Positions 16,591-23,557 of a stretch of 36,934 nucleotides of DNA are shown here, piece by piece (positions within the stretch are counted from its first letter, which is position 1; each line of letters opens with the position of its first letter). The position numbers and the translations under genes were made by a program. The stretch is from an uncultured Clostridia bacterium (GTDB lineage Bacteria; Bacillota; Clostridia; TANB77; CAG-508). The notes below the pieces were generated by a model, which saw nothing but the letters and a program-made list of their open reading frames with translations, made no database searches and was not told the origin of the DNA. The stretch lies in the NCBI GenBank assembly GCA_934121925.1, contig CAKOVK010000014.1:1-36934 (forward strand). Direction: 5' to 3'.

Positions 16591-17298
16591 ATGCAATTTT
16601 CAATCCCAGAGGACATTTGGGAAAGCTTAAAAATAGAAACACGGGTAGATATTGCAAAGAATGCAACTTATGAAGAAGGACTCAATCTATTCTTAAAAGA
16701 TGACTATTGGATGGTAAGAGAAGCGGTAGCTCAAAATCCAACCACATTGCCAGAAACATTGAAAGAACTTTCAAAGGATAAGAGACGGGATGTAAGAATA
16801 GCAGTAGCTCAAAATCCAACCACATTACAAGAGATATTGGAAGAACTTTCAATAGATGAGGATGAAGATGTAAGAATAGCAGTAGCTCAAAATCCAACCA
16901 CATTGCCAAAAACATTGAAAGAACTCGCTAAAGACATTGTTGCTGAAGTGAGAGAAGCGGTAGCCGAAAACCCAAACACATCGCAAGAAACATTGAAAAA
17001 GCTTTCAAAAGATGATAATTGGATGGTAAGAGCGGCGGTAGCCAGAAATCCAAATACATCACAAGAGACATTGAAAAAGTTTTCAAAAGATGATGATGAG
17101 CATGTAAGATATTGGGTAGCTGAAAATCCAACCACATTGCCAGAAACATTGGAAAAGCTTTCAAAAGATCGTGATGCAGATGTAAGAGAAGCAGTAGCCA
17201 AAAATCCAAATACATCACAAGAGACATTGGAAAAGCTTTCAAAGGATGACAATTTGATGGTAAGAGTAGCGTTAGATATGAGGGAGACTTATATATAG
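16591..17298 (+). CDS. 26-residue repeat protein (LRV/HEAT-like), copy 1
   Basis: A 235-residue cytoplasmic protein. After a short head (MQFSIPEDIWESLKIETRVD) it is made of seven 26-residue repeats of the form VRxAVAxNPxTxxETLxxLSKDxxxx. This resembles leucine-rich-repeat-variant/HEAT-like solenoids that act as binding scaffolds; it lacks the N-terminal cysteine cluster of classical LRV proteins. Partner unknown. RBS AAAAGGAGG. Two in-frame CGG codons (16642-16644, 16786-16788) are flanked by good frame on both sides; a +1 skip at the first gives an immediate TAG, so CGG must be Arg here, unlike in the core genes. It forms a tandem-duplicated transcription unit with the gene at 17528. Confidence 0.8.
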   Translation: MQFSIPEDIWESLKIETRVDIAKNATYEEGLNLFLKDDYWMVREAVAQNPTTLPETLKELSKDKRRDVRIAVAQNPTTLQEILEELSIDEDEDVRIAVAQNPTTLPKTLKELAKDIVAEVREAVAENPNTSQETLKKLSKDDNWMVRAAVARNPNTSQETLKKFSKDDDEHVRYWVAENPTTLPETLEKLSKDRDADVREAVAKNPNTSQETLEKLSKDDNLMVRVALDMRETYI

Positions 17299-17340
17299 AA
17301 GCAATAAATAAAACCCAAAATATTTGAAAAATTGCAAATC

Positions 17341-17380
17341 TTTAACACCCTATTTTCTTTTTATAAGATAGGGTGTTAAA
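17341..17380 (+). terminator. Conserved 13-bp hairpin after repeat gene 1
   Basis: Perfect stem TTTAACACCCTAT / ATAGGGTGTTAAA. There is no T-tract behind it, so terminator function is uncertain. The paired copy at 18186-18224 has a compensatory change. Confidence 0.5.
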
Positions 17381-17399
17381 ATTATATGCATAGTTGAAT

Positions 17400-17527
17400 T
17401 TGCAATCAACATAAAAACGTGATAAAATAATTAAGCAAAAATTTGCATAATTCCTTATTTTTGCAGCTATGGAACAGAAATGTTCAAGGTCAGCATAGAA
17501 AAATAATTATTTAAAGGAGAAAAAAAC
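17400..17527 (+). promoter_or_regulatory. Promoter and conserved structured leader, copy 2
   Basis: TTGCAA (17400-17405), 17-bp spacer, TAAAAT (17423-17428), then a leader almost identical to 16489-16590, including the GCAGCTATGGAACA segment. Confidence 0.6.
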
Positions 17528-18130
17528 ATGCAATTTTTAAGAAACTTAGAAACAAAAATATGGGTAGATATTGCGAAAAACGCAACTTATGGGAAAAAGA
17601 TACTTAAGGTATTCTTAAAATATGCCCGTTGGGATGTAAGAGTAGCAGTAGCCAAAAATCCAAACACATTGTCAGAAATATTGAAGGAACTTTCAAAAGA
17701 TGATGATGAGTATATAAGAGTTGCGGTAATCGGGAACCCAAACACATCACAAGAGACATTGAAAAAGCTTTCAAAAGATGATAATTGTATGGTAAGAGCG
17801 GCAGTAGCCAGAAATCCAAACACATCACAAGAGACATTGGAAAAGCTTTCAAGAGATGATGAGGAGGATGTAAGAGCCGCAGTAGCCCAAAATCCAAACA
17901 CATTGCAAGAGACATTGGAAAAACTTTCAAGAGATGATAGTGCATATGTAAGAGTTTCGGTAGCCAGAAATTCAACCACATCACAAGAGACATTGGAAAA
18001 GCTTTCAAAAGATCGTGATGCAGATGTAAGAGAAGCAGTAGCCGAAAATCCAAACACATCGCAAGAGACAGTGGAAAAGCTTTCAAAAGATGATTCATTT
18101 CTGGTAAGACTTGCGACAACTATAAGGTAA
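17528..18130 (+). CDS. 26-residue repeat protein (LRV/HEAT-like), copy 2
   Basis: A 200-residue paralogue of the gene at 16591, with the same WVDIAKNATY head and six 26-residue repeats (VRxAVAxNPNTSQETLxKLSKD). The DNA repeat unit is 78 bp. Some units are almost identical between the two genes (17146-17240 and 17991-18085), which suggests recent duplication followed by recombination between units. RBS AAAGGAGA precedes ATG 17528. It has no in-frame CGG; where copy 1 has ACA CGG GTA, this copy has AAA ATA TGG GTA. Function is not recognisable beyond a likely protein-binding solenoid. Confidence 0.8.
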   Translation: MQFLRNLETKIWVDIAKNATYGKKILKVFLKYARWDVRVAVAKNPNTLSEILKELSKDDDEYIRVAVIGNPNTSQETLKKLSKDDNCMVRAAVARNPNTSQETLEKLSRDDEEDVRAAVAQNPNTLQETLEKLSRDDSAYVRVSVARNSTTSQETLEKLSKDRDADVREAVAENPNTSQETVEKLSKDDSFLVRLATTIR

Positions 18131-18185
18131 GACTTATATATAGAAGCAATAAATAAAACCCAAAATATTTGAAAAATTGCAAATC

Positions 18186-18226
18186 TTTAACAACCTATTT
18201 TCTTTTTAGAAGATAGGTTGTTAATA
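18186..18226 (+). terminator. Conserved hairpin after repeat gene 2
   Basis: Stem TTAACAACCTAT / ATAGGTTGTTAA followed by TATTTT. Differs from the copy at 17341-17380 by a C-G to A-T pair swap that keeps the helix. Confidence 0.55.
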
Positions 18227-18230
18227 TTTT

Positions 18231-18262
18231 ATATACTAGGAAATTTCTCATTTAGTAGTATA
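18231..18262. repeat. Family A palindromic repeat copy 3 (inverted)
   Basis: The sequence TACTAGGAAATTTCTCATTTAG is the inverse of the copies at 67-98 and 3483-3513. Confidence 0.55.
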
Positions 18263-18270
18263 TAAAAAAT

Positions 18271-18361
18271 GCTGTAATCGCTATTTTCCTTGAGATTTCC
18301 TTATTTCATTCGGAAACAAATTAGCAAGAAGAAAAGTTTGGCAAAGCTACTTTTTTGTTTT
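18271..18361. repeat. Family E repeat copy 3
   Basis: GCTGTAATCGCTATTTTCCT and ATTTCATTCGGAAACAAATT match the copies at 10013-10108 and 12795-12868. It fills most of the 311-bp gap before the epimerase-like gene. Confidence 0.5.
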
Positions 18362-18390
18362 ATATAAAGTTTTAAAATAGACACGCGATA

Positions 18391-18419
18391 TTGTAAAGAG
18401 TTTAATAATATGATAAAAT
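18391..18419 (+). promoter_or_regulatory. Promoter for the epimerase-like/lipid-kinase genes
   Basis: TTGTAA (18391-18396), a 17-bp spacer and TAAAAT (18414-18419). Confidence 0.6.
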
Positions 18420-18441
18420 GCAAACAAAAAGGAGAAAAAGT

Positions 18442-19275
18442 ATGCTAAAAATCAAAGTTAATAATCTTGGAGCAGAGCTAACGAGTATAGAGTTTAATGG
18501 AAAAGAAAAATTACATTATGGAAAAACTTTTTGGAACAGACAAGCCCCAATATTATTTCCAACAGTAGGGAGATTAAGAGACAATAAAACTATAATAGAA
18601 GAAAAAGAGTGCGAAATACCTCAACATGGATTTGCAAAAGATATGAACTTTGAGACAATAGAAAAGAACGATATTAAAGAAATATATGAATTAAAGAGTA
18701 ATAAAGAAACTTTAAAAAAATATCCATTTGAATTTATACTTAATGTAGAATATGAAATTGTAGAAGATACATTAAAAACTAAAATAAAAGTAATAAACAA
18801 TGATGAAAAGAAAATGCTTTTTGGATTAGGCGGACATCCGGGTTTCAAGTTAGATATGCCACAAGAAGAATATTATTTTGAACTAGAAACAGAAGAATCA
18901 GAAGTGGAATTTATGGAGGTAGAAGGAAACTATATATCTAATAAACCTGCTAGAAACATTTTAAAAGAAAACAAAATAATAGAAATCACAAAGGAAAGTT
19001 TTTTAAATGATGCAATAATGATGAAAAGATTAAAATCAAACAAAATTACTTTAAAACAAAAGAAAGACAGTAAACCAATATTGGAATTTAACTTTAAGGA
19101 TTTTCCAATACTTGCAATTTGGTCTTTGCCAAATGCACCATATATATGTTTAGAACCATGGTTTAATTATGCAGATAGAGTTGAAGAAACGGGCTACTTT
19201 AAAGATAAAGAAGGGATAATTACTTTGAATGCAAAAGAAGAATTTAATTGTGAGTTTAGTGTTAAATTTTTTTAA
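18442..19275 (+). CDS. Aldose 1-epimerase family protein (LacX-like)
   Basis: Predicted galactose-mutarotase-fold protein, which interconverts sugar anomers; LacX-type members have no firmly known substrate. The 277-residue protein shows RQAPILFPTVGRLRD (substrate-site Arg), the catalytic His segment PQHGFAKD, GLGGHPGFKLD with the second His, and near the C terminus YICLEPWFNYADR with the catalytic Glu. ATG 18442 is preceded by AAAGGAGA; the ATG at 18418 falls inside the -10 element and is rejected. It lies 14 bp before the lipid-kinase gene and is probably cotranscribed with it. Confidence 0.88.
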   Translation: MLKIKVNNLGAELTSIEFNGKEKLHYGKTFWNRQAPILFPTVGRLRDNKTIIEEKECEIPQHGFAKDMNFETIEKNDIKEIYELKSNKETLKKYPFEFILNVEYEIVEDTLKTKIKVINNDEKKMLFGLGGHPGFKLDMPQEEYYFELETEESEVEFMEVEGNYISNKPARNILKENKIIEITKESFLNDAIMMKRLKSNKITLKQKKDSKPILEFNFKDFPILAIWSLPNAPYICLEPWFNYADRVEETGYFKDKEGIITLNAKEEFNCEFSVKFF

Positions 19276-19289
19276 GAAGAGGTAATTTT

Positions 19290-20184
19290 ATGCAAAAAAA
19301 TATGCTATTAATTGTTAACCCAAAAGCGGGAAAGGGAACAATAAAAAGAAAACTTCCTAGAATAATTAAAAATTTTTCAGATGAAGGTTATTTTATTGAA
19401 ACCTGCTATACAAAAAAAGACTATAAACCAAAAGACATATTAAAAGAACATAAAAACGTAAAACTTGATTTAGTAGTTTGCTGTGGAGGAGATGGAACTT
19501 TAAACGAATTAATTAATGCAGTAATGAGTATGGACTATAAACCAAAAATAAGCTTTATACCACTAGGAACAATGAATGATTTTGCAAGAACTATTAGAAT
19601 GTCAACAAATAAAATATTCTTGTCAAAACATATAAATGAATCTAGAATGATAAAATCTGACATAGGTTCATTTAATGATGTATACTTTAATTATGTTGCT
19701 GCTTTTGGAGCATTTACTTCTGTACCATATGTAACTCCACATAAGTTAAAAAAAGTGTTTGGAAAAATTGCATATTTCATAGTAGGAATAATTTATATTG
19801 GAAAAATAAGAAGTTATAATGTGAAATTCAAAGTAAATGGAAAAGAATATAGTGATAGAGTTATATATGGATCAGTTAGCAATTCTAAATCTATAGGTGG
19901 CTTTGAATGGTTTAAAAGAAAAGGTGTAAAGATTAATGATGGAAAATTTGAAGTTTTGCTTATAAAAAGACCTAAGAATATAATAGGATGGATAAATACT
20001 TTATTCCTATTAGGAATAAAGAAACATAAAAGTAAATATTTTTATTATTTTCAAACAGACAAAATAGAAATAGAAGCAGAAAAGAAATTAGCATGGACTT
20101 TGGATCGGAGAATATGGTGGACGCAAAAACAATGTAGAAATAAAGAATAATAAAGAAGCAATAGAATACATAATTCCAATTTAA
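19290..20184 (+). CDS. DgkB/YegS-type lipid (diacylglycerol) kinase, one +1 frameshift
   Basis: Soluble diacylglycerol-kinase-type enzyme that phosphorylates lipid substrates for phospholipid recycling. The nucleotide-binding motif GGDGTLNELI (about residues 67-76), PLGTMNDFAR, and NSKSIGGFEWF are present. The frame breaks at CGG 20106-20108; skipping the C yields AWTLDGEYGGRKNNVEI and a natural C-terminal strand ending YIIPI at 20184, for 297 residues. The Gly (273) belongs to the family's DGE motif. Without the shift the protein would end 15 codons later in unrelated sequence. RBS AAGAGG. It sits between an epimerase-like gene and a membrane-anchored protein. The exact lipid substrate is not determinable here. 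Confidence 0.87.
20106..20109 (+). other. +1 frameshift site CGGA in the lipid kinase DGE motif
   Basis: 0-frame ACT TTG GAT CGG AGA. The conserved LDGEYGG requires GAT GGA GAA TAT GGT GGA. Confidence 0.85.
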
Positions 20185-20203
20185 TTTAGGAGAAAAGTAA
20201 AAT

Positions 20204-21467
20204 ATGAAAAAAAGAATTATTGTAATATTTATAATTTTAATAATAATTACAGCACTAGGAGCAGGTGGATATATAGTATATCAGAAATATAAACAACAAG
20301 ATCCATTTGAACTAGAATGGGTAAGAAAATATTATGAATATCTAAAAGAAAATGATGCAGAAATGAAGCAAAAAAACTTAAAATATTATTGTAAAAATGA
20401 AAAAATACAGTTTTGCAAGATCGAAAATATTACACTTCCTGTAATGCTATATAATTATGAAGAATTAGGAGAATGTTTTACAATAGTATTTTATATAGAT
20501 GAAAGTAATAATGTAAGTAAGCTTGAAAATTTAAAGAAGGATTTTAAAGTCGAATATTTATATAATATAGAAGAAGATAAATACGATTATTATATTCACG
20601 AAACAAGAGGCAGTGAAGAATATTACTCAAAAATATCAGAAAATATAAAAATAAACGAATTGAATAAAAAGCAAGAAGAAACTAGCGAAAAAGTAAATTG
20701 GATTAGTTTTAAAAAAGATGAGATATATTCTGTTACATCATTACAAGGAGAAGTACTAGAAATTTCAAAATTAGAACAGTATTTTATCAATACAAATATA
20801 ATTGAAGAGAACTGGGAAGACATTAATTTAAATAGTTATGAAGATTGGATAAAAGAGGAATTTGCCAAAGCAGTAAAGAAAATGAAAGTTCAATTATCAA
20901 ATGAAGAAAAGAAAAGTATAGAACAAAAAGAAAATGAAATAGATGTGAAAAAGGAAAAAATAACAAAAGCTGAGAAAGAAATAGAAGAAAAGAAAAAAGA
21001 GGAAGAAAGGAAAAGGATAGAAGAAGAAAAAAAGTTAGAGGAAGAAGCTAAGAGAAAAAAAGAAGAGGAAGAGGCTAAAAAGGAAGAAGAAAAAAGAAAA
21101 GAAGAAGAAGCTAGAAGAGCAGAGGAAGAACAGACAAATAGAGAAAATCAAGAACAGAATAATACAAGTAACAATCGGAAACTATGTGTTAAGTTTTGGC
21201 ACATACAAGGGAATAGATTACTGGTCTTTAGATAATCCATTGAGTAAATACGAAACAACAATTATCTTAAAAGAGGACTGGACATATACTCAGACAAATT
21301 TTATTATAGTAGGAAAAATGACAGAAACTTATTCAGGCACATTTAAAATAGTGGAAGATCAAAATTTAGGAAGAATTATAATCCTTAGTGCAGATGACAA
21401 TTATTATAAAATAACAGGGAATGATCAACTTACAAGTAAAAATGGAACAACAATAAAATATGACTAA
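20204..21467 (+). CDS. Membrane-anchored coiled-coil protein, one +1 frameshift
   Basis: A 420-residue protein when the frame is restored at CGG 21176-21178. Residues 5-26 form one hydrophobic segment (signal anchor; no lipobox Cys). An extracellular region follows (about 30-225), then a long Glu/Lys/Arg-rich coiled coil (about 225-310), an Asn/Gln-rich linker, and a small beta-rich C-terminal domain that begins at the frameshifted Gly (NNGNYVLSFGTYKGIDYWSL) and ends YKITGNDQLTSKNGTTIKYD. Without the shift this last domain (about 95 residues) is lost and replaced by 19 unrelated residues. RBS TAGGAGA. I do not recognise a named family. The shift evidence rests on domain-like downstream sequence, weaker than in the enzyme genes. 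Confidence 0.75.
21176..21179 (+). other. +1 frameshift site CGGA before the C-terminal domain
   Basis: 0-frame AGT AAC AAT CGG AAA. Skipping C gives AAT GGA AAC TAT GTG TTA AGT and opens a 97-codon continuation. Confidence 0.7.
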
Positions 21468-21474
21468 ATAGGTA

Positions 21475-21504
21475 TTGACAAATATTCAATATATTTGCTA
21501 TAAT
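21475..21504 (+). promoter_or_regulatory. rpsB-tsf promoter
   Basis: TTGACA (21475-21480), an 18-bp spacer and TATAAT (21499-21504). A ~105-nt leader follows before rpsB, long enough for autoregulation, but I cannot assign a known S2 leader fold. Confidence 0.8.
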
Positions 21505-21615
21505 ATAAAAGTTGAAAAATACGCACATATAGTTACAGTTTAAGATTGTGCTTAATTTAAGTGTTCTTAGATGCAAAAAACTATGTGGAGGAAAAACAAT
21601 AAGGAGGAATGTAAA

Positions 21616-22395
21616 ATGGCAGTAGTTGCAATGAAACAATTACTAGAAGCAGGTGTACATTTTGGACACCAAACAAAGAGATGGGACCCTAAAATGGCTG
21701 AATATATATATCAAGCTAGAAATGGTATCCATATTATTGATTTACAAAAAACATCTAAAAAAATCGACGAGGCATATAACTTTATAAAAGAAGTTGCTGA
21801 AGATGGAAAGGATATTTTGTTTGTAGGAACAAAAAAACAAGCTCAAGAATGCGTAAAAGAAGCAGCAATTAAAAGCAATATGTTTTATGTTGATCAAAGA
21901 TGGCTAGGCGGAATGCTTACAAACTTTAAAACAATTAGAAAAAGAATTGAAAGATTAAACAAATTAGAAGAAATGGAACAAGATGGTACATTTGATGTAC
22001 TACCAAAAAAAGAAGTTGCAGCATTAAAAAATGAAATGGAAAAACTAGAAAAAAATCTTGGTGGAATCAAAGATATGACAAGAATGCCAGGAGCAATGTT
22101 TGTAGTTGATCCTAAAAATGAAAGAATAGCAGTTTTAGAAGCTAAAAAGTTAAATATTCCAATCGTTGGATTAGTAGATACAAACTGTAACCCAGAAGAT
22201 GTTGATTATCCAATACCAGGAAATGATGATGCAATAAGAGCTGTAAAACTAATTACAGATGTTATGGCAAATGCTATTATAGAAGGAAGACAAGGAGAAG
22301 TTTTAGAAGACGAACAACCTGTAGAAACAGTAACAGAAGAGCCAACAAGTATTGAAGAAGTTGTTGCAGAAGAAGCTGAAACAGTAGAAGAATAA
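21616..22395 (+). CDS. rpsB: Ribosomal protein S2
   Basis: Small-subunit ribosomal protein, 259 residues. Typical S2 features: MKQLLEAGVHFGHQTKRWDPKM at the N terminus, YIYQARNGIHIIDLQKT, QRWLGGMLTNFKTI, and VGLVDTNCNPEDVDYPIPGN. An acidic C-terminal tail (about 30 residues rich in Glu) extends past the conserved core, common in Firmicutes. ATG 21616 is preceded by AAGGAGG at 8 bp; an in-frame ATG at 21571 lies in the leader and is rejected. It is followed by tsf, the conserved bacterial gene order. Confidence 0.97.
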   Translation: MAVVAMKQLLEAGVHFGHQTKRWDPKMAEYIYQARNGIHIIDLQKTSKKIDEAYNFIKEVAEDGKDILFVGTKKQAQECVKEAAIKSNMFYVDQRWLGGMLTNFKTIRKRIERLNKLEEMEQDGTFDVLPKKEVAALKNEMEKLEKNLGGIKDMTRMPGAMFVVDPKNERIAVLEAKKLNIPIVGLVDTNCNPEDVDYPIPGNDDAIRAVKLITDVMANAIIEGRQGEVLEDEQPVETVTEEPTSIEEVVAEEAETVEE

Positions 22396-22406
22396 TATAT
22401 GATATG

Positions 22407-22482
22407 AAAACGTTGTAGGGGACGCATCCCTTAGGCGCCTCACAAATAAGAGGGGAGCTGTGGGTAGCGCCCCTACAATAGT
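22407..22482. repeat. TGTAGGGG-type repeat, family D copy 2
   Basis: Left arm GTTGTAGGGGACGCATCCC and right arm GGTAGCGCCCCTACAA are inverted partners between rpsB and tsf, related to 15206-15350. Confidence 0.6.
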
Positions 22483-22519
22483 AAAATATGAATTTATAAT
22501 TTTAAAGGAGGAAAGCAAT

Positions 22520-23401
22520 ATGATTACAGCGCAATTAGTTAAAGAATTAAGAGAAAAAACAGGTGCAGGAATGATGGACTGCAAAAAAGTTTTAACAGAA
22601 ACTGATGGAGATATGGAAAAAGCAGCTGAGTTATTAAGAGAAAGAGGAATAACTAAAGCAGCTAAAAAATCAGATAGAATAGCAGCAGAAGGATTAGTAT
22701 ATTGCTATGTAACAGACGACAAAAAAGTTGGTGTAGTATTAGAAGTGAATGCAGAAACAGACTTCGTTGCAAAAAATGAAGAATTCAGAAAGTTCGTTGC
22801 AGACACAGCAAAACAAATAGCTGTTACAAACCCAGCAGATGTAGAAAGCTTATTAGCAGAAAAATCAATAGAAGATTCTTCTAAAACAATAAAAGATATA
22901 TTAACAGATAAAATAGCAACAATAGGAGAGAATATGTCAGTTAGAAGATTTGAAAGATTTGAAAGTACAGGAATGGTAGAGAGTTATGTTCATGGTGACG
23001 GAAAAATAGGTGTTCTAGTAGATTGTCCAAAAGGAACAGAAGAAGTTGCCAAAGATGTATGTATGCAAATTGCAGCAGCAAAACCTGAATATTTAAATAG
23101 AGAGCAAGTTCCTCAAGATGTAGTAGCACATGAAATGGAAATATTAAAAGCACAAGCTATGAACGAAGGAAAACCAGCAGAAATAGCTGAAAAAATGGTT
23201 CAAGGAAGAATTGGAAAATTCTATGGTGAAATTTGTTTATTAGAACAAGACTTTGTAAAAGATCCATCTATAAAAGTACAAAAATTACTAGATAACAATA
23301 ATGCTGAAATTGTAAGATTTGCAAGATTTGAAAAAGGTGAAGGACTTCAAAAAAGAGAAGAGAACTTTGCTGAAGAAGTTGCAAAACAAATGAACCAATA
23401 A
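22520..23401 (+). CDS. tsf: Elongation factor Ts
   Basis: Nucleotide exchange factor for EF-Tu, 293 residues. The N-terminal UBA-like domain and signature are visible (LVKELREKTGAGMMDCKKVL), followed by the core TDFVAKNEEFRKF segment with the EF-Tu-contacting Asp-Phe (TDFV) and the second core half (KPEYLNREQVP). ATG 22520 follows AAAGGAGG; the upstream in-frame start at 22460 has none. Cotranscribed with rpsB, with an intergenic repeat inserted between the two genes. Confidence 0.97.
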   Translation: MITAQLVKELREKTGAGMMDCKKVLTETDGDMEKAAELLRERGITKAAKKSDRIAAEGLVYCYVTDDKKVGVVLEVNAETDFVAKNEEFRKFVADTAKQIAVTNPADVESLLAEKSIEDSSKTIKDILTDKIATIGENMSVRRFERFESTGMVESYVHGDGKIGVLVDCPKGTEEVAKDVCMQIAAAKPEYLNREQVPQDVVAHEMEILKAQAMNEGKPAEIAEKMVQGRIGKFYGEICLLEQDFVKDPSIKVQKLLDNNNAEIVRFARFEKGEGLQKREENFAEEVAKQMNQ

Positions 23402-23410
23402 AAATAATAA

Positions 23411-23442
23411 AAAATAGGGCGTATAGTATACGCTCTATTTTT
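23411..23442 (+). terminator. rpsB-tsf terminator
   Basis: 13-bp stem AAATAGGGCGTAT / ATACGCTCTATTT (one G-T pair), loop AGT, T-rich tail. Confidence 0.85.
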
Positions 23443-23483
23443 GCTTTAGATTAAAAATGTTACAAAAATATTACAAAAAACGA

Positions 23484-23512
23484 TTGCATTTTAAATATGC
23501 TTGATATATAAT
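23484..23512 (+). promoter_or_regulatory. ppdK promoter
   Basis: TTGCAT (23484-23489), a 17-bp spacer and TATAAT (23507-23512). Confidence 0.75.
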
Positions 23513-23557
23513 GATACAGAACTTTGAAAAAATATTAAAGAAAGAGGGTTTTAATTT

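Noticed and set aside
16690..18110. CRISPR array suggested by regularly spaced repeats
   Set aside because: The 78-bp periodicity is coding: it encodes 26-residue protein repeats in one open frame, with no short repeat/unique spacer structure and no cas genes.
16682..18119. Long antisense open frames opposite the repeat genes
   Set aside because: They mirror the 78-bp periodicity of the coding strand, have no ribosome sites and only low-complexity Leu/Ser-rich translations.
1321..21179. Random sequencing or homopolymer errors as the cause of the frame breaks
   Set aside because: All seven breaks gain the same base in the same codon context (C before GGN, producing in-frame CGG), none is in a homopolymer, and they occur in several unlinked genes. 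A systematic base-calling artefact cannot be fully excluded without reads, so this stays as the stated alternative.
21510..21615. A known S2 autoregulatory leader before rpsB
   Set aside because: The leader is long enough, but I could not match a described fold, so only the promoter is listed.
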